64,000 nt of DNA, taken from positions 1,516,001-1,580,000 of the forward strand of contig JAUIRK010000953.1 in NCBI GenBank assembly GCA_030549495.1, written 5' to 3'. The position numbers and the translations under genes were made by a program. Shown piece after piece: positions 1 to 13,600 of the stretch; position 1 is the stretch's first letter; every line of letters starts with the position of its first letter. Below the pieces are notes generated by a model. That model searched no databases. It was given only the letters and a program-made list of their open reading frames with translations, and was not told the DNA's origin. Origin of the DNA: Nectonema munidae (Eukaryota > Nematomorpha > Nectonematoida > Nectonematidae).

Positions 1-2280
1 TGAAATATTTGGCAAAGAGCATTTCATCCATATGCAAATATTCGCAATTATGATTGACATTGCATTCTCCTACACAATTCGGTGGGGTGACATGTTTTGC
101 CAATGAAATCTTGTGCAATTTTTGTTGATTCGTTTAAGAAAACTATACTAAATTTATAATATTCACAAGTTGCGATAAGTCTATGTGGTTGGAATTGGAA
201 TCGTGATTATGATTTACAACTCCAATTTTGTCTCCAGCAGCAGACATAACTGACATTAATTAGTGAGAAATCTTTTGCACTGATTAGTGCGTAGTGATTT
301 TTATCATTTGTTAATTGTTTCAAGGTTAACATAGTTTCGTTTATGAAAACTTGTAAGTGTACTTTATATATTTTATGAATTTGTTACCTTTTTTTAATTT
401 TGCTATATTATCAAATTATACAAACATTTTCGCATAAAAAGGAAGTAAAGTTTTTTTGTAAAGTAAAAAGTCTTTTATTTGTTCTTTAAAGTGAGATTCA
501 AGGGTTTTTAAGATAAGCAGGCAGAGCTGGGTGTATTTGTTTGACTTCGAAAATTCTAGTTGTGATACAGCGCTAAAATATGTATGAATTTCATATTTGC
601 GCAGCCAATATACGAAGTAATAGATGTCTGTCTATCATGGATGCAAACGTTTAGTAGTCACCTTTAACAAAAGACGTCTTGAAGAATGGCGTGGGCATTG
701 TTAGTTAGTGTACCTAAGAATAAGCAAGTTACGAATGAAGAAACTGAAATGGATAATATGTGTATATGTTTGAGGGGAGAGTATAATGGACTTTATCTTG
801 GAATACAAAGCATCAAGAAGACAAAAATAAGGAAGAATGAATATGCTGCTGGAAGTCACGACGACGCTTATCAATTTGTATTGTTGACAAGTGAAGCAAA
901 TTTTTACCGCGTTAGAGACAAGGGTTATCATCGCTCTCTCTCTCTCTCACTCTCTGATAGGCTAACCTTCTTAATTGACAAGTCAGGCGAAAGGGTAGTG
1001 TGCGCTTTGCTATGGTTTGCAGCCTTTTCTGGAATAAACGCTAGTTACTACTGGCCAAGGAAATCCAATTATCATTGTAGTTGTCGTCATAGTTATTTAT
1101 CAATGAGCGAGGAAGTGGGATAGAAGACACGCATAAAGTTTAGCGCCAGTAACAGACATCTTTTTAACTTCTAGGGAATGTCCCTAAAAAGTCTTTCTTT
1201 TCATTAAGTTTAACTGTCTTGAAGGGAACTTGGCCCTTACCCTCAGAAACTGCTATTATATTTCACATCAGAATAGCATACTGTGTCTTCGCATATATAT
1301 ATATACATATAAGACAATTAGAAATGCCCAAACAAATCTGAAGATTGAATAAAGATAAATTTAAATATATATTTGTTGTCGCCAAATATTTTCAAATTTG
1401 GCATTCATCTACTCATTACTTACAAATTTACACAATGCAATGTATAGGCAAGGAGAAAGAGAATCTCGCATATAGAAAATCAATTATTTCAGAGTGGATT
1501 CTCTACATAAAATTAAAACTCTTTGATGAATAATTCATTATTAAAAATTTATTTATTCAAATTAGTAAGATTATGAAGTTTTATTTACATAAATTTGGAT
1601 TTATTTTTCAATGAGAAATGGGAATAGGAATTTTATGAAGGATCACTTCTTAATGTTTTTATGAATTAATGAAATAATCCAGAATTGATAAACTACGAGA
1701 TATCCAAATAAAATCATTGATTTTTTAAAAGTCACCACCACCAACCCTATACGCAATGATACTCAAGTCATCATAAAGTAAGGTTGGAATAAAAAAAATC
1801 AGTTTTAAATATATTCATATTTTTTCTAAATTTTCATCAATATCAAGTGAATAATGTTGAGTGTACAATTTCCAAATTTCCAATATTTAGATTTATTTAC
1901 TTGCTAGAATGATGATGTTAAAAATGAGACATCTATTATATATGCATGATGTATGGATTATATGTGAAACTCTTCCAAAATGGCACGAACCTCTTTAACA
2001 TGAGATTATAAGATCGTATTGCACACACATATACAGTCATTATAAAATTGGAAGAAAACTTTGAAATATATAAATGCTGGAGGGAAAAAAGAAGATTTTT
2101 ATAAATAATTTTTATCATAGACTTATTTTAATGAAATTGAATTTTAGCAGAAAATGAACTTGTATGTAAAGATGAATGCTTGAAGAAGAAGAAAAATACC
2201 AAAAATCAATGAATAAAATTCCTGGTAGGACAATTGACTGCGAGATTATTTAGCAGCAAGAATTTTTGTCATAATTTCGC
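1..2280. other. AT-rich non-coding DNA
   Basis: No gene is recognised here. The stretch contains a short CT microsatellite (about 934-957) and an AT-alternating run (about 1292-1312). A 145-codon plus-strand reading frame (686-1123) crosses the CT repeat, shows no known domain, and lacks a convincing splice context, so I do not call it a gene. Confidence 0.5.
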
Positions 2281-2282
2281 TA

Positions 2283-2360
2283 AACATTTGCGGACCAGTG
2301 TGACGCGGGTGTTAAAGGAATGAAAATCGTTTGCTTTGTATAATATTGTATTTTAAACGG
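2283..2360. mobile_element. piggyBac-like MITE, short internally deleted copy
   Basis: The left end resembles the family end (GCGGACCAGTGTGA) and is followed by the family internal string GAATGAAAATCGT. The right end is AAACGG followed by TTAA at 2361-2364, the same end as the intact copy at 26749-26876. At about 78 bp it is much shorter than its relatives, so an internal part is missing. The left TTAA is not preserved. Confidence 0.45.
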
Positions 2361-2364
2361 TTAA

Positions 2365-3449
2365 AAAATATCTAAAAAAGATATACATAGATTCACTTCA
2401 TTCATTCGTTTTATTCAAAAAAATATTTCAAAGAGAGAGAGTAATAGAAACATATGTTATCTATGATGTCACCTATCTTATAAAATTTCAAGGAAACATT
2501 AGAAGTTTATGTTGTTTGCAATTTTTTGGAGTCAAAGTTTATACACAACGGACATTATCTTCTAACATGTGTGCTCATAGTAAACACAAAGTTGGAATGT
2601 AATTGGAGTGTAATTGATGGACTACTTTTTTTGTGAAAAAAATTGACGCCAAAATCTACCTATAAAATATACTTTTATTGTTTCCAATATCAGTATTCCA
2701 CTTTTCCTTAGCATATCTTATCAATGAATCTTAGGAAGCTATCAAAATAAACAGGAAAATACAGAAGTAAGGCACATTTGGTAATTTGAACTTGTGTTAT
2801 TATCCTATAAAATTATATCCTGGGAAAAGGAGAAAATGTGATTTATCATCCTCCATTATTTGGATCTATTTCGCAACATTTTTCTAACAAATGTGAACCC
2901 TGAAATAATACAGATATTGTCACTTAGGTTTGGCGTAAGTTTTCCAATAATAAACGCGGCTGGATACTTTTAGCAAAAGGGTGGGGGAGATGAAGAGGGA
3001 ATGAAAAAAAATAACCAGTCTAAGTAATTATGCTTTACCTACTATATCCTGTGGTGGTAAAACTTTTTTTTAATTGTGCGTTGAAGAAAAGAGGGACGAT
3101 TAAACTTTTTAAGATGGACCAATTATCTATATAATAATAAGTTTACCATACTGCAACGCGATGAACTGTATAGAAGCATCATACTTAGAACATAGGAAAG
3201 TTTGGCATTAAAATAATTACACAATAGCAGGCAATTATGAAACTTTAAAGTATACTCGCTTTCAGCCCTTTTAAAAATGGATGCCGCAAAAATGATATGC
3301 CATTATACAAAGAGTGAGATAGTTGACGCGTTAGAATTTTTTTAGTGTATAGCAATAGGATTCTAACAAGCAACGACTCTAGATAGAGTTGTGTCAGTTC
3401 TCAGTCCAAAACGATTATAATAATTGACCAAATCCACTCCAGAAAGTTA
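2365..3449. other. AT-rich non-coding DNA
   Basis: No reading frame of note, no RNA gene and no clear repeat were seen in this stretch. Confidence 0.5.
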
Positions 3450-3499
3450 AAGCATTATGATTTTCATTACTTGGTACACCGGGGTCCTCAAAGGGTCGA
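3450..3499. mobile_element. piggyBac-like MITE end fragment
   Basis: About 50 bp match the right end of the CCCTTTGAGG-type MITEs: ATGATTTTCATTACTTG, a short gap, then GGTCCTCAAAGGG. The remaining part and the flanking TTAA are gone. Identification rests on similarity to the copy ending at 27091. Confidence 0.4.
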
Positions 3500-3958
3500 T
3501 AAGTGAGAGAAAGCGATAGACGCCAAAAAACTTTAGGTGAAGATCATATGGTAGCGAATGTTGAATTTAACCTTTTTTTTAACAATCGTTTTAAAGTCTT
3601 TGCAATCAAGTTTATAATCAATGCCATTTTTATTAAAGTTTTCTTACCTAATTAATTATATTAATTATAGTGCTGAATTTCATTGGGCCCAGGTGCAATA
3701 AGGCGCCACCCCTTTCCTCTTGACGTTATTAAGAATGCCATTAATCAAGTTTAAAATGATTTTCTAAAAGAATCGCCTTTACTTCACATATCCATACGAA
3801 GAAATTTTTTTGGATTTAATTTCTGATCATATTAGTCTTTCTTTTATTCAAGGTAAGTTTAATTTTCCAAAACTCTTCAGACGTGTAAGATGATATGAAT
3901 ATATATATATATATTCCTTGTGTGATATAAGTAATACTCTGGTCAGGTGTGTTCAAAG

Positions 3959-4062
3959 CACAGCTGGGGAGTAACTCATATGATTTGATATAATGTTCAT
4001 ATATTCTATTTTAGTTTTTTGTTTCACTTAGTCGTTTTGTTTTTTTTTTAAATATTAAATAA
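3959..4062. mobile_element. hAT MITE fragment related to 28423-28868
   Basis: The fragment opens with CAGCTGGGGAGTA, close to the terminal repeat of the element at 28423. It shares the internal string GTTTCACTTAGTCGTTTT and the poly-T/AAATA stretch after it. The other end is not recognisable, so this is a truncated or internally deleted copy. Confidence 0.45.
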
Positions 4063-4385
4063 TAATAATCTACGCATCTATATAAGCTACCATTTTTAAT
4101 GCTTGTGCCGTATATTGGAATATTCAGAAAAAAAGGTTTTTTAGAAATCGATATGGATCTCCTGAAGAACAGCCACCCTATCAAATTAGGTTAATGTGAT
4201 CATAGTACTCAGCAATTTAATGTATGAAAAAGGAAAATAAAGTTTAAGTATATTTTTAGTTTTTCATGAATTGTCCCTTTTTTATTGGATAATTTAATTT
4301 CCAACTGATATATATCATATAAATATGGGAAAAGAAGTTGTTGTTCTTGAGGAGATCCAAAAATGTTAAAAAATCTGCTATAGTG

Positions 4386-4782
4386 TAGGGATTGCACCCC
4401 GAAGGCATTTTTTCTCTCCCCGGGGGACCCTGGAGTACATTTTTTCTCACCACGGGAAAAAAATTTTTTTTATCAAGAAGAACACTAAAATTTTGAAATT
4501 ATTTATTCAAAATTGTTCAAATAATAAAATTTAAAAAAAAATAACCTTGAAGAGCCTGTTTTTGTTTACAATTTGAATTATAAATAATACATATAGCTTT
4601 GAAATGCACATAATACATAAATACCACCACATTATCTAAATGTAAAAATATGATTATAACTATGAATTTAATCTTGTATTTTTTCCACGGGGAAAAAAGT
4701 GATTTTCCACTAGGAGCGGGGAGGCTTTTTTTCGCATTTTCCCCGGGGAGACCGGGACGGGGTACCCGGGGTGCAATCTCTA
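4386..4782. mobile_element. Non-autonomous DNA transposon with GC-rich TIRs
   Basis: The left end TAGGGATTGCACCCCG and the reverse complement of the right end, TAGAGATTGCACCCCG, form a 16-bp terminal inverted repeat with one mismatch. Both ends continue into GC-rich CCCCGGGG tracts that stand out from the AT-rich surroundings. The interior is AT-rich and has no coding capacity. A short TAGTG motif lies at both borders, but the exact duplication is ambiguous, so I do not assign a superfamily. Confidence 0.5.
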
Positions 4783-6576
4783 GTGGTGAGTAAACTTTCT
4801 TCTTCTTCTTTTTCTTCTTCTCCTCCAGGTGGAAAAAGTAGGCGTGGAAATCTTCACATTATCCTTCCAAGCAATCCGTGTACTTAATAGGATGTAGTAA
4901 GGGATTCCTATAATTTCAGAATAATTACTTCTTTTATCAATGATAGCCTCCTCAATGAATACTAAAATAGGGGCAGAGAAGGAGGTTACAAAAATCATTT
5001 TATGCTCTGAGAAAGCTGCCAGCTTTGTGGGAAATTGTACAAGGATAACACCTAGGTGAAGATAACGCACGGTAAACGTATAGAATGATAGAGCACAGCA
5101 TCGCTTGGTATATGCGATAATTTTGTCTAGTTCATTCTACACACACACATAACAAGATTATCTCAGATGTGAATTAAGTTGTTGGTATTATTAGCTTTTC
5201 CCAAAAATGCTTCTCTCTTTGCCATTGTTCGGCCTTGTTTCGCGATGATTTAATCCCGAATCTTGTTCACACTTTCGCAGCAAAGCTAACAAGATGATGG
5301 TAGAAGGCTTGAAAAATTAATAAAGCTGTTCAGCTTTTTGCTCTTCTCGTAAATTAGACAGACGTTCGAGCTATGTGTGTGAAAGAGTGGTGTTGTTGCT
5401 TTCGATAACGTGATTAAAACGGCATTGCTCATTAGCGAATGAGAGTTCAAAACAGTCTCCAAACCTACTTTTCCCAGCATTAACTACAAGGCGGGCCAAC
5501 TGTGACTTCTAAAGTCTTTTCTAAAGGTTTGAAAAAAATTTATGAAGGGAGAAGCTAGAGAAGGGGCTAGTGTGTATTCGTGTAAATTAATCGTATAGAT
5601 TTTTTGTTCCTCATTACCATATGGTTGAGTTTTTTTGGCGACGCATCCCAAATTGGGATCCTTCAAAAATTTTAAGGGACCAATATAAAGAGATTATGCC
5701 GCGAAAATATTTTAGCATCCCTTGGAAAACTGATTCTTTCACAAAATTCTTTACTTCATAGATTTAATCCGCCATTTCTGCATTTTTTCAAAGAGAATGA
5801 TGATCATAAAACGAGTAATCTCTTTGTATCTGCTGGTTACAAAAGAAAGTTGTAAAAGTCCTTAATAGGACATACTTTATATTCTATTTCTTGCTTATTT
5901 TGCGCTCTCCCATTCTATTGCCATATCACTAATTAATGTGCAAAGCAAAGTGTGGAGTGTTTTGAAAATGAACTTATAATTTGTATAATAATGCTTATAG
6001 GCTTATATAATGACAGAAGTTTTGCGAAACAATAAAAATAATGCATCTTGAGGACTAAATGAGTGTTTGAGCGCACCCCTGTAAAACGCCTGCCCCCATA
6101 ATTCACAACACCAAGTAAATGTCACGTTGAAGGGCCTGATCCCCCTCGCCTTCAACAATTACTCTTAATGAAAGAGCCCACTTGTAATGAAGCCACATGC
6201 ATACACGCTTTCCATATAAAGAATGCAATACTTTGTGACTTGGCACTCTTCATAATTAATTTGTCTCAATTAGGTAAATGATTGTGCATATACCAAATGC
6301 TTTCAACTCAGCACTCGCAAAAAGAAAATAGTCAGCATTTGCTAGCGTTCATATTGGAGTTGTATTCGGTTGTAAAAAAACTTTAAAAAAAAGACTTTTT
6401 TTACACTTTTTTCAATTTTGTGTGAGTTATACAGTTTTTTTAACTGCTTTGAAAGAAATAGATGGAGTGAGAAGAATATGTAATTTTCTATATAACAAAA
6501 CTTTCGAACCATGTGAGTTTTTTATGAAAACACAATCATATTTCAATTTCAGCTAATATCAATATATATTATACAA
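4783..6576. other. Non-coding DNA with a TTC-rich tract
   Basis: A pyrimidine-rich TTC tract lies at about 4797-4827. The short minus-strand frames here (60-96 codons) show no domain and are not called. Confidence 0.45.
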
Positions 6577-6706
6577 CCCATTTAAGGCCAAGCAAAGCAG
6601 ACGATATCTAAAAAAACGCAGACGATTTATATTCAAAGTCATTGAAAAAAGCAGACGAAGATGAAATTACTTATGTTCCAAAATATGAACATTGGCCGTA
6701 AATGGG
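6577..6706. mobile_element. piggyBac-like MITE, CCCATTTA type
   Basis: Terminal inverted repeats: left CCCATTTAAGGCCA, right TGGCCGTAAATGGG. The right flank is TTAA (6707-6710); the left flank ACAA looks like a mutated TTAA. Three internal GCAGACGA repeats are present, the family hallmark, and may be transposase-binding sites. The element is 130 bp with no coding capacity. Confidence 0.7.
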
Positions 6707-7320
6707 TTAATAAACATACTATTCACATAAGTCTTGATACACAAGTATTAAGCTCTTCAAAATAATAAAGAAAAACCATGTTAGTAAGAAAATATCAAAG
6801 GAAATTCCTTGCCAAATCAGGCATATTAAAACTATGTCGGGTAAAAATGGCTTGCCTATAATAAATTCTAGCTCATGTGTTTAAAAAAAATTTTTTATAA
6901 AAAATTCCTATAATATTATCCATTCACTTTTTCGTTAATTGGGTCTCTTTGTATAGAAAATAAATAGATATGCTTGAAAATCAACATTTGTTTGTTGTTG
7001 ATACTATACACAGTTACTGTTTCGAATTCAGTATCAAAAGTTCTTATCCCATATCCCAACAAAAGGGGTGCAATATTGCATTCTATATGGAAATACCCTA
7101 TATGTGTATTTACTATTATGAAGTTTGCATAAAAATATCAGCACAAATTGCTAATTCACATTATTAAAATGAGAGGTAACATTAGTCAGCAAGACACGAT
7201 TATGGACTAATGTCCCTCATGAAATGTTTAACTTCCTATTTTATGATGAATGTTCATGTCTTATATGAAAATAGTATATATTTTTTACTTTATTTTTAAC
7301 GGTAGCTGCCTAATTTAATG

Positions 7321-7453
7321 ATAACAGTAAATGTAAAAGCACCTTGGTCATCAAGAAGGCACAATTGCGTCGCTTGTATCGAACTATGAGGAAAGTAGGC
7401 TTGATGCGGGATCGAACCCAAGAACTTGAGTTATCGAAAACCTGTTCTAAGCT
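7321..7453 (-). mobile_element. tRNA-derived SINE (minus strand)
   Basis: Read on the minus strand, it carries the pol III B-box GGTTCGATCCC, then CATCAAGCCTACTTTCCTCA, CGATACAAGCG and CTTCTTGATGA, the order seen in the copies at 27643 and 57756. The A-box end is eroded. Confidence 0.65.
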
Positions 7454-7683
7454 ATTCTGATTTTTATACAACTTGGTTTAATTCAATTTTTTTAACAAAT
7501 ATTTCATCGTAATACTAAATAATAAATATGTATACCATCATGAATTAACTCCTTTTCTCCTCCAAGATTAGAATGAAGTGAGAAAGTGGCCAGCACTGCA
7601 AAGTAAGTTGTGATTTAGTAGAATATTTCACACTCACTGCCTTTTTTGCGCATAACCTCTGTTCTTCAACAAGTTAACAGCAC

Positions 7684-7730
7684 TCACCACGATAATAATA
7701 ATAATAATAATAATAAGAGAAACGTGGTGA
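7684..7730. repeat. ATA microsatellite bounded by 8-bp inverted repeat
   Basis: About eight TAA/ATA units (7692-7716) sit between TCACCACG (7684-7691) and CGTGGTGA (7723-7730), which are exact reverse complements. The array could fold into a stem with the microsatellite in the loop. Confidence 0.6.
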
Positions 7731-7731
7731 C

Positions 7732-10229
7732 ATTAGATGGCTGCCTATTCGCCATTAAATATTCATAAAAGCACACTTATTGATTCGACAAAAAATGATT
7801 TATGTCTCAGACGCTGAGACATTATTTCAAATATTCCATTTAATTAATTGTAATGTAAATTGTATCCAAATCTATATTTATGATTTATAAACACTCCATA
7901 TATAAAAGCACGTAACCAGAAAAAAATTATATAAGGGTTAAATCTATAAAAGATTACACTCAGACTTAGCCTAAACCTCAATATCCGATGTTTTCTTTAT
8001 TCCCTAAATTACTCATTTATAGAAAAGGAACTATATATGTGTAAATATTTTCAAAATTTTGTTTGACTTATTATATTAGTCTGAAAAATTTAGAGGGGTC
8101 AACTACCCCTTACCCCGCCTGATTATAGGCCTGTTTTTATGTTATGTAATTTTTTTCCATAAGTTTAGGAATCTTGATATTTTATTTGTTTATCTTTAAC
8201 AAATTGTTTTATCAGAATGATTATAAAGTTGTAACAAGTGTAAGTATTTACCTATTCTAGGGCATATCTTGAATATAAGACCAGGGAAATTTAAAGCAGA
8301 TTATTATGGACAAATATGATTAACTCCAATATAATAACCAAAAAGTAAAGCTATTCACAAAGAATATTTTCAGAAACGGTTTCATTGTTAATTGAAGCAG
8401 AAACAATTGAATTAATCAAAAAACATCTCTGATCTATTCGTTTACTATCTTTTTATTCACAGACAAGAAATTAGTGTTTATATTTGCTCGGTGGGATTAC
8501 AAAAAAAATATTTTCAATCTGTATTGGATTTAAAATTTTCTTGGAATTATTATGCATATGAAAGATCCGACTCACAAGAACTTGTTTATGCGGACATGTC
8601 AATCATCGCGATCTGTCGGAAAATGTCGGTCTTGTGCCGACAATTTTTTAACCATGAATGACTTCACTACAAGTCGATGCATTCCTTTCAAGCTTGATTC
8701 AATGAAAACACCAAAACTTATGTTCAAAGTTACAAGGTAATTTATTGATACATATTTAAAAGCCATTTAATTGGCATCACAGCAATCAATCTAAATTTGA
8801 ATAAATGTATTAACTTTGTGTGATTGGATAAAAGCGCTTGCGTATTAACATATATTAAAAGTGAATGAGGCGAGGATATACATAAATATATGCTAAAAAA
8901 ACCTATTATCACCAGCGGACCTCTAAATTATATTTCCCTGTTTTTAAGTTAATATATACAAAATTCATTCAAAGAGAAAAGGATATGAGTTTATGCCTGA
9001 TATGGTGACTGTATCAAACTCATAATCTATAGCTACTAGTCTCTTAAAAGGGTTAATAATGTAATCTAAAGTTTATTACGCAAATATTACCGTGACAAGA
9101 ACATAGTTAGACGTAGTATGCAATCGCGTACGATATGTAGGATATGTAGTGAAGTTTTGATTGATTTACAAAACAATCATGGATAATATTGATATACATA
9201 TTGTTTATAATGCAATAGAATGTCGCTAAACTTCATTACACGTGGTTCCCCACTTATGAACCATTTCAAGCCTACTTAGTCTTCAAAAACGTTGATCTTG
9301 ACGCTTTGTGAACCAAAATTTTGAATATATTTTTTATATATATTGTGTCATGTTTTCAATGTCTTATTAATTATTATGCTTTCCGTACTTCAGAATAGAT
9401 TTATACCGGGACTAGAACAAAACAAAATTAGTACTCAATCCAATAATAGTTGATGTTTAAACTTTTAAAAAAGTTTTTTTTATTTATTTTGTATAAGGAA
9501 TGCACATTGCACATGTCTTTGATAACTTTTAATTAAACACTTTATCATTTTTGTAATTTTTGGGTGTTTCAATATAAATATCAAAGATCTTGGTTATATG
9601 AATTACATATGGTACATATTTATATACCAATACACTTGTGGCTCTTGTTCGATACATATAGTTGTGGGATTTCTATCTTTCCAAATATTCAATCCTATCC
9701 TATTGATAGCGATAACAAAAATTGAAATTTGAAAGGAAGAAATGTGCTCATGAAAAGAATAATCTCAACGTGTATGTAACATTTTGCTTCAAGGAAAAAA
9801 ATTAATACATCAAGTTAGTTGAGATGTTATGCTTTAGAAGTGATGATCAAATCAATCAATCGTGTGTACTCTTCATCAAGCTAAGCGCAATATACGTACA
9901 AACATACATAGAACACAAATAACCTACACAAACAGTGGCTAGTAAGTGTTAGTGATTTTGAACATGATCCTGTATTCTCTCTTTGTATGCTTTTATCCCC
10001 AAATTATAGATTCAGTAGTCACTAGCTTTATTGCTTATTGACTAATTATTAAATCTCATGTCTATAAATTTTCTCCTGTAAAAACAATCTTTTTTTAGTT
10101 ATCGGCATTGTATCCAAAGTAAGAATACACACATATAGCTGCATAGATTTCCAAGTGATGATAAATATTTGACACTCATTGCCAACTTATATAATAATAT
10201 ATGAATAATCTCACTTCATAGGCATGGAT
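7732..10229. other. AT-rich non-coding DNA
   Basis: No gene is supported. A 62-codon plus-strand frame (8552-8740) ends near a possible splice donor (AAG followed by GTAATT), but nothing in it is recognisable and no partner exon was found. Confidence 0.4.
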
Positions 10230-10362
10230 CGTTTTTTAAAGAAAAGGCAATATTGCCGTGCTTGTGTCGAGATATGAGCAAAAAAGTTGCAAACTGAATT
10301 CAACGCCAACTTCTAACAGTACCCCAAAACCAGGTATCTAGCCAACCTTACTTCAGACGCAT
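10230..10362 (-). mobile_element. Degenerate tRNA-derived SINE (minus strand)
   Basis: Weak but collinear matches to the SINE family: AAGGCAATATTGCCGTGCTT (family AAGGCACAATTGCGCCGCTT), then a TGTCGAGATATGAG block, and at the far end CCAGGTATCTAGCCAACCTT. The B-box has decayed, so this is an old copy. Confidence 0.45.
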
Positions 10363-10641
10363 AGTAGAGTGGTGAAGGCCGAAAGATAAAACAAGGATTA
10401 GACTTGGGCAATGATTTCATTTTTAAATTTATTGAATGTTGTCAAGAAATAATAACCGTTACTAATGCTTATTCGGTCACTTTCCATATATACAGTACCT
10501 GTATTGTTTGGTTTCGGCGTAGCGAGAAGAATATGGGGAGGACACATAAGTTCTGCCCCCTTCTTTCGGGGAAAATGGATTGTTTATATTCTTATGTGCT
10601 CAAATTTGGGTAGGAAATTTTTGACCTCACCCCCCCCCCCC

Positions 10642-13600
10642 ACTCTTAAGAATGTTTGCACTGAATGTATAGTTACGAATTTTATCCTTACAATTCTATA
10701 ATTAGTATAATTTTCTTGATACAAAAACTTTTTTTATTTTTTTATATTTAGCCAACTAACAAATGTTCATATTATATATGCAGAAATATTCTTTTTTAAT
10801 TTATATGATCTTGTAGCATTGGTATAAATTTTTTCATATTAATTTGCACCATAAATGATAATCATTTTTATAATTTTTTCATTTTTACGAACATTCTACG
10901 AAATAACTTAAAATCACAACATGGCTTTTCGCATTTTGGGCCCCATTTTTAACGCAGTATGAGGAAAAAAATGAAAGTTGTTATAAAGTGTCATGTATTT
11001 TTTTCAAGTGTCTTACAGTGTGAGCATATTGGATGCAATTTGATAAATGAAATTTCGAGAGAAAGCCAAACAGCTGACAAGCCCGAGTTCTAAGTATATT
11101 CATTAATCATTGGAGAATGCATGAAATGCTTTGGAAAAGAGTAATTTCATATTTTGTTAAAGAGATCACACTGACTCAGACTATAAAAAGATGAAATTTT
11201 GTATCCAGTAATAAAAACATTATTGATTGCGATTTGTTTCAATGAAAGAATATATGTATATATAAGTGTTAAAGATGTAGTATATACATTAAACATACAT
11301 GTATATGTTACATAATATATCACAGATCACAAGATAACCATCGCATTACATTACTTATATCGTGTAATGATTTTTCATTTTTGTCTTTACGTATAAGCAG
11401 CAACTTTCTTCAGTAAAACAAACTTATATTTTTCTTCGACATAGAAGTAAGTGATATTTTTAAGAGAAAAACTTGTTCAATAGTCCAAACCCAAGGAATT
11501 AAAAAGGCACTATGGCGACTATGATTTCGCGATTAAAGCTAAAAAACGAAAAGTAATCTACTTCAATCGTCAAATCACAAATTAGAGAAAATGTCTACGT
11601 TTATTTAGTTGTGTATAGAAGCTAAAAATATATTTGGATTTTATTCAACGAGAAATCTATTAGTTTTTATGTATCCAAAACGAAATGAAGCTGAAATAAT
11701 AATCAGTTGTCTTTTTCCTCTACTCTGATGAATGGGAAATGGGCGCTAAGAGTTGAAATCAAATTGAGAGAGTAAGGACATATAGAATACTTTTCTATCA
11801 CAATTTTTCAAATCAAAGTTTTTAACAAACTACAAGCATGGAAAGAAATTTTTAAATAGTCTTTATAATTTAAGAAACAAATTATTAACTAATATACTCT
11901 TTCAATTGGTAGTTGCTTTATTTTTCTAAATCAAAAGAATTTTATTTTAATACATTAATTTTTTTTTGTTAAAACTTTATTTTTTGCCATTTTTATTGTC
12001 GTTAAAATTTATTTACTTCATATAAGCGAAAAATAATTACCAAATGCTATCTAAATTTCAGGAATGAAAAAAGAAATTTATTAATTAAACTTTTTAACTA
12101 GCAAGTTAAGCTTAGGAAAGTGAAAAAGTTAAAATTATTTCCAACTTGTCAATGCACTTATTTAGCAATGTTGCAGAATAAATATTGACACAGTAAAACC
12201 TTTTATCTAAGCTTATCAATTTTATTATATCTACATTATTTTAATAATTATTTACCGCGGAAAAGTATTTTGTTTACTTTTTTGAAAATTACTTCTTCTC
12301 AGAAGGAGAAAAACATAAATTGATATATTTTACGAATTCTACATTAATAGATAATTGTATTTATTCATGCTTACTTTGTTGTGAACTTTTGGAGGAGAGA
12401 AATTTTTGAGGAGAAAATTTTGGATGCACCAAGCTTCACATCTCACAACGAAAAATGAGTGCTCGGCTTGAATCATCAAAGGGAGGAAAATAAGTTCTAT
12501 AAGGAAGAAGAATGGAAAGACAGCTCTGAAGAAAACAAGGATTCCTTCCTTCAGCTTGGAATCAAAGAGAAGAAGCATGAATGAGATCTGGAATTGTTTC
12601 GGTAGTGGTGAGAAGGAAGAAATGCAAAAGTTAATAATTAAAATGAAAAAAGAAGTAATGCAATTTCATATTTCATTAAAAGTGCAGTAGAATTGCAGAG
12701 AGAGCATAGAAGAAGAAAAGGAGAAAAAGTGGACAAGCAATTTCACAGAGGCACAAGAATACAAAGTGCTACTCTAAGGTATGTTGTATGAAAATTTAAA
12801 CACACGCATACTTAGCAGCCATCTTGTATATACACACGCACACAAACATCCATTGTATTCAGAATGGAGTGATGTGATAATCCAATTAAAAGTATCGATT
12901 TTAATCAAGACGTTTTCCATTGGATAGCGCCTCTCTTAATCAACGAATCTCTTTGAAGCATGAACAAGGTGTGCTTTGCTTCCTTTCTTCAACTTGTAGA
13001 AGATGTTTTAGTTGAACTTAACTACCAACACAATGTAGATGATGCTTTGCGAAGATATGATTTAACGTGTTATAGAAGAACTGAATGCAGTAGTTAGGGC
13101 GGATACAATTTCTCTTTTATTCAAAGTGTATATCTCTTCTAAACGTTTCCATTCTCTGCACAAACCTTGATAACTATCTCGATTTAACATCATCCTCAAA
13201 GAATATTGTAGATTTGTAAGGGTTATTTGATTGAGTGACATTTGCAATATGCTTGCTTTTATCTCTACAAGATTTGTAACTTGTTCAAGCACGCGAAAAA
13301 GAATTTTTTTATGAAAGAGCTTTCAACGATCGTAACAAATTTGTAAAAGCTAGAAGCTTCTTTCAACCCTGAAAGACTCATTTCATTGTTGGCATGAAAG
13401 ATAAAAAGCTGATAAATATGAATGAAAATCCACTAAGAAGTCCTTTCTTCTAAGATTATCGGTTCTTATTGGTTCTATCCCTTCAAAATTTTTAATATGA
13501 AAAAGTTAAACAAAGTTATCACTAATAATTTTGATAACTAGATATATTTTCAGTCAGTTAGTTAGTTAAAATTGGTTGAATTAAACTAAAAACTAAGAAA

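Noticed and set aside
686-1123. 145-codon frame as a gene
   Set aside because: No domain, passes through a CT microsatellite, and splice context is lacking.
7333-7453. Functional tRNA gene from the B-box match
   Set aside because: The sequence is part of a dispersed SINE with a long non-tRNA body and does not fold to a full cloverleaf by eye.
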